Shown one piece after another: positions 1 to 7,075 of a stretch of 40,701 nucleotides of DNA. Below the pieces are notes generated by a model, which was not told the DNA's origin, ran no database searches, and saw only the letters and a program-made list of their open reading frames with translations. A program made the translations under genes and the position numbers. The stretch covers positions 1 to 40,701 of the forward strand of contig NZ_LEKM01000114.1 in assembly GCF_009761375.1 (NCBI RefSeq), given 5' to 3'. Each line of letters opens with the position of its first letter. Within the stretch, counting starts at the first letter, position 1. Source of the stretch: Ursidibacter arcticus. Lineage in GTDB: Bacteria > Pseudomonadota > Gammaproteobacteria > Enterobacterales > Pasteurellaceae.

Positions 1-48
1 ATAAAACTGCAGACTGATGACAAACCCCAATTTGTTGTATCCAATTAA

Positions 49-143
49 CGGACGCCAGCGTGGCGTCCCTACATAACAAAATAAAATCTGTTATTTTTCA
101 ATTGGTTATAACTTTCCTTGTAGGGACGCCACGCTGGCGTCCG
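49..143. repeat. Inverted-repeat element with 24-bp arms
   Basis: Two perfectly complementary 24-base arms (49-72 and 120-143) flank 47 AT-rich bases. Each arm also contains its own dyad, GGACGCC-agcgt-GGCGTCC, so arms can fold alone or together. No open reading frame lies inside. It looks like a small REP/MITE-type intergenic repeat at the edge of the accessory block. No convincing target duplication is visible. Family unknown. Confidence 0.75.
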
Positions 144-171
144 AATGAAAAAAGACTTTGTCAATAATCTG

Positions 172-195
172 AGGCACAGTTTCTGTGCCTTTATT
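172..195 (+). terminator. Rho-independent terminator of an upstream gene
   Basis: An 8-bp perfect stem (AGGCACAG / CTGTGCCT, loop TTT) is followed by TTATT. It lies upstream of the lipoprotein gene at 225, so it probably ends a gene left of the window. Its short U-tract makes strength uncertain. Confidence 0.55.
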
Positions 196-224
196 GTAAT
201 TTAATGTCATAGAGGGAATTTAGA

Positions 225-893
225 ATGAAAAAATCATTATTAGCTATTACATTAGGAGCAATTTTAAGCTTAACAGCGTGTGATAATGGAAAAAGTAAAC
301 TCGAAGCCGATTTAAAAGCATCTCAAGAAAAATTTGCTCAATTAGAAAAAGTAGCGAATGAAAAGCTGGTTGAGATTCAAAAAATTGCGGAAGAACATAT
401 TGCTAAAGCTCACGCAGAAGCAGATGAAAAAGTCGCTCAAGTAAAACAACAAGCAGACGAAAAAGTAGCAGAAGCAAATAAATCAGCAGAAGAGAAAATT
501 GCACAAATTAAGCAAGAAACAGAAAAACAACTGACTGAAATGAGAAATTCAGTAGAAAGCCAAGTTGCTGAAGCTAGAAAGATTTCAGATGATAAATGGC
601 AAGAAATGAAAAAAGCTATTGAATCTAAATTAAGCCAGCCAAAGCAAGCTGTTGCAGAAGTAGTGGAAGATGCTAAGAATACCGCATCAGAAAAGAAAAG
701 TAAGTTATCCGAAGCATTAGGCGAAGTTAAAGAGTCTTTAAGCTCAACATTAAAAGATGCCAAAGAGGTGATTGCAGATAAAATGGATAGTGCAGGAAAG
801 GTGATTCAGAATGTAGCCTCTGGGCTTAAAAGTGATACACAAGAAGCGACTAAAGCTGTAGAAAACAAAGATGAAACCAAAGCTGAAAAGTAG
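225..893 (+). CDS. Hendecad-repeat coiled-coil lipoprotein
   Basis: Hypothetical lipoprotein of 222 residues; I do not recognise a named family. The N-terminus is a lipoprotein signal ending in the lipobox LTAC, with acylated Cys19. Asp20 follows directly, which under E. coli Lol rules favours retention in the inner membrane, although that rule is not certain in Pasteurellaceae. The mature chain is almost entirely charged helix, rich in Ala, Lys, Glu and Gln. From about residue 33 to 142 it keeps an unbroken 11-residue register, for example ADEKVAQVKQQ, ADEKVAEANKS, AEEKIAQIKQE (ten units), then degenerates to the C-terminus. That periodicity suggests an extended right-handed coiled coil or amphipathic periplasmic rod. 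A GAGGGA ribosome site precedes the ATG. It stands alone between a terminator and the Slam pair. Its function is unknown; a periplasmic spacer or envelope-tethering role is only inference. Confidence 0.85.
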   Translation: MKKSLLAITLGAILSLTACDNGKSKLEADLKASQEKFAQLEKVANEKLVEIQKIAEEHIAKAHAEADEKVAQVKQQADEKVAEANKSAEEKIAQIKQETEKQLTEMRNSVESQVAEARKISDDKWQEMKKAIESKLSQPKQAVAEVVEDAKNTASEKKSKLSEALGEVKESLSSTLKDAKEVIADKMDSAGKVIQNVASGLKSDTQEATKAVENKDETKAEK

Positions 894-975
894 TTTTGGA
901 AAGGTAAAATAGCTTAATTTGGATATAATTTGTGCTTAGTTTGAGTGTATTTTGAGTTTTGAACGTAAATAGCGA

Positions 976-1004
976 TTGATCTCATTGTGATTCTTTGGTA
1001 TAAA
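976..1004 (+). promoter_or_regulatory. Putative sigma-70 promoter of the surface lipoprotein gene
   Basis: TTGATC (976-981), a 17-base spacer and TATAAA (999-1004) give a good sigma-70 match. Transcription would start near 1011, leaving a leader of about 110 bases before the lipoprotein ATG. Inferred from sequence only. Confidence 0.5.
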
Positions 1005-1013
1005 TTACATCTG

Positions 1014-1069
1014 AAAGACTAATCGGTCTTTTGTATACAAAAGGGGAGCTATTACTAACGTAATAGCTC
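1014..1069 (+). promoter_or_regulatory. Structured leader with three consecutive dyads
   Basis: Three dyads are packed into the 5' leader of the lipoprotein gene. They are AAAGAC/GTCTTT (1014-1031), the 14-base perfect palindrome TTTTGTATACAAAA (1029-1042), and a 10-bp perfect stem GAGCTATTAC/GTAATAGCTC with loop TAAC (1046-1069). The first two share bases and could be mutually exclusive. No U-tract follows the last stem, so it is not a simple terminator. A protein operator or an mRNA-stabilising structure are both possible. Confidence 0.45.
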
Positions 1070-1119
1070 AAGATAATATGAGTGTCTTTACTCAATAACT
1101 TTATATAAAGGTTAAAAAT

Positions 1120-2625
1120 ATGAACAAAAACACATTTGTTAAATTTAGCTTAACATTAGTTTCAGCTGCAGTATTAGCAGCTTGTGGTAGCTCAGGCGGT
1201 AACGGTGGATCACAAGCACCACAAGCACCACAAGCACCACAAGCACCACAAGCACCACAAGCACCACAAACTGGAGCAACTGAAGGTGTTACAACAGTAA
1301 CGAATGATTCTTTAGATGGTAAGTCATACGGACATAAATCAGTAAAAAAACGTGTGTCTAACTTAAATGTAGGTCAAGGTAAAGAAGTTTCAAGTAATTC
1401 TTCAAATGTTCCTACAGCGATGACAATTCCACTAGACCCTAGCTTGGATACAATTGTTATTGCAACAGGTAACTTCCAAGACAGCCAACAAGGTGCGTAT
1501 TTAGAAGATTTTGATTTCCGTGGCAATACTGATAATACAACAGGTGAGCATACACTACAGCACATCCACGTAACAGCAGATGGTTCTACTGTTAATGCTG
1601 GTGTTGCTCGTGCAGACGGTAGATCAAGAACTAAAACAGATCTTCAAGGTACAGAAACTGGTAAAGCATTAGTTTTCCAACAAGATCGTTTAAATTACAT
1701 CTCTACAGAAGAGAGAGAACTTTCTAACGAGCAGTTAACAGATCCACGTGGTCTTCGTGATCGTACAGACAGTGTTGCAGAAGTTTATGGTAATAGAACT
1801 TTCTTAGCTGGTAATTCTGCAGAAGCCCAGGCAGCACAAATCGTGGCTAATGAAAATTTATCTAACGCTCCGTTCTTATATAAAGATCAAAACGGTGAGT
1901 ATACTGTTGCGGGTAGATTAAACCTTGTTCAGTATGGACGTGTTACATCTAAATTACATGAACGCAAAATGGATGATTTCCGTGAAGGTTTACCTGTTGT
2001 AGATGGTGACAAAACTCGTATTGCAAGTTTTGGTTTATATGGTCAAGATGCTACAGAAGATCACTACTTCTATCGTAGTAACACCGGTTCTCGTAACCCT
2101 GTAGATGTGGCTGCATTACAAGCTCACTATAGAAGTGGTGTTGTTCAATATAATGGACATGCTGTAACTTACGGTTTAGATCATAGTTTCAAAGCAAAAA
2201 GTGGTCTTCCAAATGCGATCGGTTATCAGAAAGAGTTAGTGAGTGGTACACACGTTCAAGCAAATATTGATTTAGCAGATAACAAAGTTACTGGTAAATT
2301 ATATGATGTGTGGTCTCACGGTGCATATGGCTCAGTTGCTACTGAACAGAATGACCTTGTTAGCTTTAATGGTAGATTAAATGTAGCTAATGGTGCGATC
2401 GCAGGTACTTCAAACCATAAAGGTGCAGAAGGTACATTCAATGCTAATGTATTCGGTACTAATGCTCAAGAATTAGGTGGTGCAGTGAAGAGTAAATCTC
2501 ACTTAGCTAATGAAAGCTGGGGTGCTGTATTTGGTGCTGTTGCTGTTGGTGCTCCACAACCAAGAGATGTTGATGGCTTAACTGATAGTACAGATGGTAA
2601 TAACGCAACTGCAAATAGCCGCTAA
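1120..2625 (+). CDS. Slam-dependent surface lipoprotein (TbpB-like barrel)
   Basis: Predicted outer-membrane surface lipoprotein of 501 residues. The signal peptide ends in the lipobox LAAC with Cys22, followed by a flexible GSSGGNGG linker and six perfect QAP repeats (residues 32-49) that form a proline-rich tether. The C-terminal part carries signatures of a TbpB-type eight-strand lipoprotein barrel: a GTF-x-ANVFG-x-NAQELGGAV segment near residues 440-460 and WGAVFGA near 470. An unusual Asn/Thr/Asp-rich tail of about 25 residues follows. The adjacent downstream gene is a Slam translocon, the usual partner for such cargo. The ligand (transferrin, haem protein, factor H or other) cannot be read from the sequence; no close match to TbpB, LbpB or fHbp comes to mind. 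Expression probably runs from the promoter near 976-1004, and a terminator follows the gene. Confidence 0.8.
   Translation: MNKNTFVKFSLTLVSAAVLAACGSSGGNGGSQAPQAPQAPQAPQAPQAPQTGATEGVTTVTNDSLDGKSYGHKSVKKRVSNLNVGQGKEVSSNSSNVPTAMTIPLDPSLDTIVIATGNFQDSQQGAYLEDFDFRGNTDNTTGEHTLQHIHVTADGSTVNAGVARADGRSRTKTDLQGTETGKALVFQQDRLNYISTEERELSNEQLTDPRGLRDRTDSVAEVYGNRTFLAGNSAEAQAAQIVANENLSNAPFLYKDQNGEYTVAGRLNLVQYGRVTSKLHERKMDDFREGLPVVDGDKTRIASFGLYGQDATEDHYFYRSNTGSRNPVDVAALQAHYRSGVVQYNGHAVTYGLDHSFKAKSGLPNAIGYQKELVSGTHVQANIDLADNKVTGKLYDVWSHGAYGSVATEQNDLVSFNGRLNVANGAIAGTSNHKGAEGTFNANVFGTNAQELGGAVKSKSHLANESWGAVFGAVAVGAPQPRDVDGLTDSTDGNNATANSR
1213..1266 (+). repeat. Six perfect 9-bp tandem repeats in the lipoprotein tether
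   Basis: CAAGCACCA is repeated six times without a mismatch, encoding (Gln-Ala-Pro)6 just after the lipidation site. Nine-base slippage keeps frame, so copy-number changes would alter tether length rather than switch the gene off. Confidence 0.95.
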
Positions 2626-2658
2626 TTCTTAGTTAAGAATCGCTATTAATTTAATAAT

Positions 2659-2684
2659 CAGCCCACCCTAGGTGGGCTGTTTTT
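2659..2684 (+). terminator. Rho-independent terminator between lipoprotein and slam
   Basis: A 9-bp stem CAGCCCACC / GGTGGGCTG with loop CTA is followed by TTTTT. It sits 33 bases after the lipoprotein stop and 18 bases before the slam ATG. Partial read-through would give many lipoprotein transcripts and few translocon transcripts. Confidence 0.85.
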
Positions 2685-2702
2685 ATACTACGGAATGATT
2701 TT

Positions 2703-4184
2703 ATGAAAAAATTAGCTGTATATGTAGCACTGTTAAGTACAACAGTGTGTGCAGAAACCACAGTAGTGGAGAGAGATCCACACCAAACTAATATCAACAA
2801 TCCATCACCTTTAGAACAAAATAAATTAAAGGATGATCTATTAAGACAGCAAAAATTATCTGAGGCGAATAAAGCGGAAGATAAAAGAAATGTGCTTAAA
2901 TATACAGGAAGACAGCTAGTAGAAAACCCTGAAATTTTAGAAGATTTATTCCTAAGAGCGTTAATTAACCCAAATAGTGCTATCTTACCTACTTATATTA
3001 AATTATATAGTCACATTCCAAATCGAGATGAATCTTTAATTGATTGGGCAAATGCGATTTTATTAAGAGATAAAAATTTAACTGATTCAGTCTCAGCTTA
3101 TCGAGCGTTACATACTAAATTACCCGATAATGATTTTATTCGCTTCCAATTAGCAGAAACACTATTTTATAACCAAGAGTTTGAAGCTGCAAAAACACAA
3201 TTTGAACGTTTAAGAGCCTCAAAAGGCGTATCTCCGCAAGATATTGTGGTATTTGATAATTATATTGCAGCCATTAACCGTAAAGAAGAGTGGAGTTTCT
3301 CTTTTGGTGGTACTTTCTTAAATGATAAAAATTTATCAAACTCTGCACCACAAGGAACGGTAATGACCTTACCTAATGGTGGAACACTAACCTACTCATC
3401 GCCAAGACAGTCTGGGCAAGGTGTTTCTGTTTGGAGTGGAGCAAGTAAACGGTGGGGTTTAAATAGCGGTAAATATATTGCCTTTGATAGTAATTTATCA
3501 ACCAAATATTATTGGGATAACAAATACTATAATGATGTTAACGCCCATATTGGCTTAGGTATCGGTTATTCTAATGCGAGATTAGATTTATCATTAACCC
3601 CTTATATTGATAAACGTTGGTATGCAGGTGGGGCAAATTCGACTAAATCTCTAAAAAAATATTCTAATACTTATGGTGCCACATTTGATTTATCATATTG
3701 GTTAAATCAACGTTGGAAATATACCTTCTCTTATGACTTTGGCTATGAAATGTATGATAGATTGAGTTATAGTAAACAATATAATGGAGCATCTCATAGT
3801 GTATCTAATAGCATAATGTATTTACCAAGTGCAACACAATATTGGTCATTAGCTCTTGATACAGCTAAGAAATCAGCTAAAGATGAAACTAACTCTTACG
3901 AGCGAATTGGTACGAGGCTAACTTGGGGACAAGAATGGGGTAAGGGTTTTGTGACTTCTACTACCTTGGGTGTGGGTAAACGTAATTACAAAGAAAAAAC
4001 ATTCTTTGGTATGAAGCAGAAAAACCAAGAATATTCTGCATCTATCTCGCTATGGAATAAAAATGTACATTTTTGGGGCTTAACACCAAGATTAACATTT
4101 AATTACTCTAAAACAGATAGTAATATCGCAATTTATTCTTACGATAAGAAACAAGTTTTCTTTAATGTAAACAAAAGTTTCTAG
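2703..4184 (+). CDS. Slam-family outer-membrane surface lipoprotein translocon
   Basis: Slam (surface lipoprotein assembly modulator, DUF560 family) of 493 residues. Slam proteins move specific lipoproteins across the outer membrane for display on the cell surface. A Sec signal peptide ends near Cys16-Ala17. Residues about 60-195 are helical with TPR-like pairs, such as the DSVSAYRALHTKLPDNDF and FQLAETLFYNQEFEAAKTQF stretches, matching the periplasmic cargo-handling domain. From about residue 197 (EEWSFSFGG) to the end the chain alternates polar and aromatic beta strands and finishes in Phe, as expected of a barrel inserted by the BAM complex. Length fits the family. It lies directly behind its probable cargo gene, with only a terminator between. 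GGAAT upstream serves as ribosome site. Slam1 or Slam2 subtype was not determined. Confidence 0.85.
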   Translation: MKKLAVYVALLSTTVCAETTVVERDPHQTNINNPSPLEQNKLKDDLLRQQKLSEANKAEDKRNVLKYTGRQLVENPEILEDLFLRALINPNSAILPTYIKLYSHIPNRDESLIDWANAILLRDKNLTDSVSAYRALHTKLPDNDFIRFQLAETLFYNQEFEAAKTQFERLRASKGVSPQDIVVFDNYIAAINRKEEWSFSFGGTFLNDKNLSNSAPQGTVMTLPNGGTLTYSSPRQSGQGVSVWSGASKRWGLNSGKYIAFDSNLSTKYYWDNKYYNDVNAHIGLGIGYSNARLDLSLTPYIDKRWYAGGANSTKSLKKYSNTYGATFDLSYWLNQRWKYTFSYDFGYEMYDRLSYSKQYNGASHSVSNSIMYLPSATQYWSLALDTAKKSAKDETNSYERIGTRLTWGQEWGKGFVTSTTLGVGKRNYKEKTFFGMKQKNQEYSASISLWNKNVHFWGLTPRLTFNYSKTDSNIAIYSYDKKQVFFNVNKSF

Positions 4185-4215
4185 CTAAAACTATATTTTA
4201 CAAACCCACTTTTAT

Positions 4216-4342
4216 GGTGTAATGGACAAAATGGTTGCTGATTTACCCATTACACCTTTTATTCATTTTCAAAAAAGTGCGTTAAAGCCTTGCACTATAA
4301 GCTCTTAACGCACTTTTTAGCAACCATTTTGTCCATTACACC
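4216..4342. mobile_element. MITE-like element with 24-bp perfect terminal inverted repeats
   Basis: A 127-bp non-coding element. Its ends (4216-4239 and 4319-4342) are perfect 24-base inverted repeats, starting GGTGTAATGG and ending in TGGTTGCT. TTTAT occurs directly outside both ends (4211-4215 and 4343-4347), consistent with a 5-bp target duplication. The right copy contains the pnuC stop codon. Inside lies a strong hairpin. The same end sequence occurs at 40493 beside a transposase 3' end, whose own end (40541-40555) is nearly the same. The element is therefore probably non-autonomous and mobilised by that transposase. Confidence 0.7.
4271..4318. terminator. Bidirectional terminator carried inside the MITE
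   Basis: A 9-bp stem GTGCGTTAA (4277-4285) / TTAACGCAC (4305-4313) has an A-run on the left and a T-run on the right, so it can work on both strands. It lies between the convergent slam and pnuC genes. A near-identical hairpin follows lpxC at 40450. Confidence 0.8.
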
Positions 4343-4343
4343 T

Positions 4344-5036
4344 TTATGAATGGATTCCTTTTTGTAGTTTGATCCAGTTATAGTAACCGTACAATGAGTT
4401 TAATAAGTAAGCTGAGTACATAATATACATAGATGGATTTTCTGCCCAAAGTACGATAGAAAGAATGTTCAGGACAATCCAAAGTAGCCATTGTTCACGA
4501 TAACGTAATAACATTAAACCTTGTGCTGCGACAACAATAATAGTGGTTAAGCCATCTAAACCTGTAGAACTCCCCCCAGCCGCATTTAATGCTTGAACGA
4601 AAAGTAGTGTACCAATTGTAATAAAGGCCACTAGTGCGATCCAACCTTTTGCACTTAAGGCTTTTACGATAACCGCTTCACCTTTTCCTGCGTTTTGCAT
4701 ATGTTCTTTCCATAGGAAATAACCGATAAATTGTGCAGGAATGTAAACATATAAGGTGGTATTCATTTCACCAAGGAAATTTTGTCCTAAAGAAACATAG
4801 AAATAGCTATATGCAAAAATCAAGCCAAATAAGTAGTTACTGATTTTACCTTTAGTAATGAATACATTACAGATGATACCTGAAATGCCAGCTACCATTC
4901 CCAAAATAGAATCTGGGCTATGGATATAAATCCCAATTTGAGCAGCAATAAATAGGAAAAGCCAAGCAACTTCAAAAGGTTTCCAATCATTGAACAAATC
5001 ACTTTTGAGCTGTTGAATAAATTGATTTGCGTTCAT
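4344..5036 (-). CDS. pnuC: Nicotinamide riboside transporter PnuC
   Basis: Inner-membrane facilitator for nicotinamide riboside, feeding NAD synthesis in Pasteurellaceae, which often cannot make NAD de novo. The protein has 230 residues, the family's usual size, with about seven hydrophobic segments after a short polar N-terminus. PnuC-type features include the WLLWIVLNILSIVLW stretch near residue 183 and a Trp/Tyr-rich C-terminal end (YNWIKLQKG). AAGGAGA lies seven to eight bases before the ATG, giving a strong ribosome site. A terminator hairpin separates it from yfgM upstream, so it may have its own promoter or rely on read-through. Its stop codon lies in the target duplication of the MITE, so insertion ended exactly at the gene without changing the product. 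Confidence 0.88.
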   Translation of the reverse strand: MNANQFIQQLKSDLFNDWKPFEVAWLFLFIAAQIGIYIHSPDSILGMVAGISGIICNVFITKGKISNYLFGLIFAYSYFYVSLGQNFLGEMNTTLYVYIPAQFIGYFLWKEHMQNAGKGEAVIVKALSAKGWIALVAFITIGTLLFVQALNAAGGSSTGLDGLTTIIVVAAQGLMLLRYREQWLLWIVLNILSIVLWAENPSMYIMYSAYLLNSLYGYYNWIKLQKGIHS

Positions 5037-5061
5037 TTTGTCTCCTTATTTTTGATAAAAC

Positions 5062-5087
5062 AAAGGATTGTGTTGCCACAATCCTTT
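5062..5087 (-). terminator. Terminator after yfgM
   Basis: An 11-bp perfect stem AAAGGATTGTG / CACAATCCTTT with a four-base loop lies just past the yfgM stop. On the minus strand it is followed by GTTTTATC. It separates yfgM from pnuC. Confidence 0.7.
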
Positions 5088-5092
5088 CTTAC

Positions 5093-5710
5093 TTATAAAT
5101 TATTTAAACGTACGTCGATCAATAACTGTTCTTCTGCTTTTGCGTTAGCTTTAGCTTGTTCATAAGCACTTTTAGCTGCATCTTTATCACCTTTGGCGAG
5201 TAAAATGTCGCCAGTCAAAATTTGTTTGCGTAGCTCCCACGCTTTATCTTTTAAATTGCTTAATACAGATAATGCCGCATCAAAATTTTTGAGCTGATAT
5301 TCCACATTGGCTAGGCGGAAACGAATAACATTATGTAATGTCGTATCATCTGTGGTTGTAAGTGCCTGCTCTAATAGGGTTTTTACTGCATTAAAATCGC
5401 CTTTTGCAGCAAGCTGTTTTGCTTGTTCTAATTGAGCAAAAGTAACATAAGAGCCTTTATTTTCGGTAATAAACTTCTCGACAAGCGGTGCGTTTTTATT
5501 TGGATCTTGCAAATAGCTTTCCATTACTTGTTGATAAGTTGCCGATGTACTTTGAGCTACTTCAACTTGATGTTTTTTCCAATAATTCCAACCAAATGTC
5601 GCACCTGAAACTAAACAGATAGCCAATAAGATTGGTGTACCATTTTGTTTAAACCAGTTCTTTGCTTCATTAAATTGTTGTTCTTCTGTACTGTTAAGAT
5701 ATTCGCTCAT
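5093..5710 (-). CDS. yfgM: YfgM, periplasmic TPR ancillary SecYEG translocon subunit
   Basis: YfgM is a single-pass inner-membrane protein that associates with SecYEG and with PpiD in E. coli and helps hand over periplasmic clients. The 205 residues match family length. A cytosolic N-terminus with FNEAKNWFKQNG is followed by one membrane segment (about 24-45). A helical TPR-like domain fills the rest, with repeated A-K-G-D-F/K patterns such as LAAKGDFNAVKTLLEQAL and LLAKGDKDAAKSAYEQA. The start ATG is 23 bases after hisS, so the two are probably cotranscribed. In E. coli bamB and der follow; here a terminator and pnuC do. An Apl-type uptake signal lies inside the gene at 5481. Confidence 0.88.
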   Translation of the reverse strand: MSEYLNSTEEQQFNEAKNWFKQNGTPILLAICLVSGATFGWNYWKKHQVEVAQSTSATYQQVMESYLQDPNKNAPLVEKFITENKGSYVTFAQLEQAKQLAAKGDFNAVKTLLEQALTTTDDTTLHNVIRFRLANVEYQLKNFDAALSVLSNLKDKAWELRKQILTGDILLAKGDKDAAKSAYEQAKANAKAEEQLLIDVRLNNL

Positions 5711-5733
5711 TTTTTATTCCCTATATTGAAACA

Positions 5734-7008
5734 TTATGCAAAACGTTTAGTTAATTCTGCAATTACATCAGTTTGTGAAATCGTGATCTGCTCTGTTTCA
5801 CCGAAAAGATCTTTTACTACAACACTATTATTCTCGACTTCGCTTTCGCCTAATACCAGTGCAATTTTCGCCCCTGATTTATCTGCTCGTTTAAATTGTT
5901 TTTTGAAATTACCACCACTTGCGTGTTGCATAATGCGTAATTGTGGTAATGCAGAACGTAATGTTTCTGCCAAGTTAAAGGCTGCTGCCGTTGTGCCTGT
6001 ACCTTGATAAACAACGTAAACATCAACAGGACGAGCAAGTTGAACATTTGGATTAACTTCTTGAACTAATAATACCAAGCGTTCTAACCCCATTGCAAAA
6101 CCAACACCTTCTGTGGAATGTCCACCGAGTTGAGCCACTAAGCCATCATAACGTCCACCACCACATACTGTGCCTTGTGCACCTAGTGCTGTGGTTACCC
6201 ATTCAAAGACGGTTTTATTGTAGTAGTCTAAACCACGAACTAGTTTTTGGTTTACTTCATAACGAATTCCCATTGCATCTAAAATTGAGCAAAGCGTTTC
6301 AAAGTGATTTTTTGATTCTTCATCTAAGAAATCGTGTAGTTTAGGTGCGTTATTCAGTACTTCTTGGATTGCTTGATTTTTTGTATCTAAAATTCGCATT
6401 GGATTAGTATGCAAGCGGCGTTTACAATCTTCGTCAAGAATATCCAAATGGTTTTGTAAGAAGGCAACTAAGGCTTCACGATATTTAGTACGAACTTCTA
6501 AACCACCGATAGAATTCAGTTGTAAACTAACGTGCTGATCGATACCTAGTTTTTTCCATAAACGAGCAGTTAAGAGAATAAGTTCTGCATCGGCTTCGGC
6601 ATTCGGAATACCAAAAATTTCCACTCCAGCTTGGTGGAATTGGCGATAGCGTCCTTTTTGTGGACGTTCATAGCGGAACATTGGACCAATATACCACAAG
6701 CGTTGTTCTTGGTTATAGATCCAACCGTGTTCAATGGCGGCACGAACACAGCCCGCTGTGCCTTCTGGGCGTAATGTTAAGCTTTCTTCATCACGCACAA
6801 AGGTAAACATCTCTTTTTCAACGATATCTGTTGCTTCACCAACACCACGTTCAAAAAGTGCAGTTGATTCAATGATTGGGCTACGCATTTCGCTGTAACC
6901 ATAGCTTGCTAAAGTGTCTTTAATTTGCTCTTCAACCCACTGCCATAAAGGTGTTTCGGTTGGCGAGCAATCATTCATTCCACGAATTGCTTGAATTGTT
7001 TTTGCCAC
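5734..7008 (-). CDS. hisS: Histidine--tRNA ligase
   Basis: Class II synthetase that charges tRNA-His using ATP; cytoplasmic dimer. The 424-residue length equals that of E. coli HisRS and identity looks high throughout. Class II motif 2 is visible in the stretch [23 protein letters not shown]. The histidine-binding LVRGLDYYN motif lies near residue 260, and motif 3 is in [14 protein letters not shown]. The C-terminal anticodon-binding domain starts at about 325. The start codon is GTG at 7006-7008 on the minus strand, supported by TAGGAAAA upstream and by alignment with the E. coli N-terminus ([13 protein letters not shown]). It is followed by yfgM as in E. coli, but ldhA replaces ispG as the immediate upstream neighbour. 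Confidence 0.97.
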   Translation of the reverse strand: MAKTIQAIRGMNDCSPTETPLWQWVEEQIKDTLASYGYSEMRSPIIESTALFERGVGEATDIVEKEMFTFVRDEESLTLRPEGTAGCVRAAIEHGWIYNQEQRLWYIGPMFRYERPQKGRYRQFHQAGVEIFGIPNAEADAELILLTARLWKKLGIDQHVSLQLNSIGGLEVRTKYREALVAFLQNHLDILDEDCKRRLHTNPMRILDTKNQAIQEVLNNAPKLHDFLDEESKNHFETLCSILDAMGIRYEVNQKLVRGLDYYNKTVFEWVTTALGAQGTVCGGGRYDGLVAQLGGHSTEGVGFAMGLERLVLLVQEVNPNVQLARPVDVYVVYQGTGTTAAAFNLAETLRSALPQLRIMQHASGGNFKKQFKRADKSGAKIALVLGESEVENNSVVVKDLFGETEQITISQTDVIAELTKRFA

Positions 7009-7075
7009 GTTATTTTCCTATTTTTTATTATTTGCAAAATGTTTAGAATTTCTCACCGCTTGTTAAATAGGTCTG

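Noticed and set aside
437-763. Minus-strand frame of 108 codons opposite the coiled-coil lipoprotein
   Set aside because: Ser/Phe/Ala-rich composition is the antisense shadow of Glu/Lys/Ala repeats; no start signal.
1120-2625. Assignment as transferrin-binding protein B or a haem-binding lipoprotein
   Set aside because: Only a TbpB-like barrel signature is visible; there is no TbpA or other TonB receptor next to it and no ligand-specific motif I can name.
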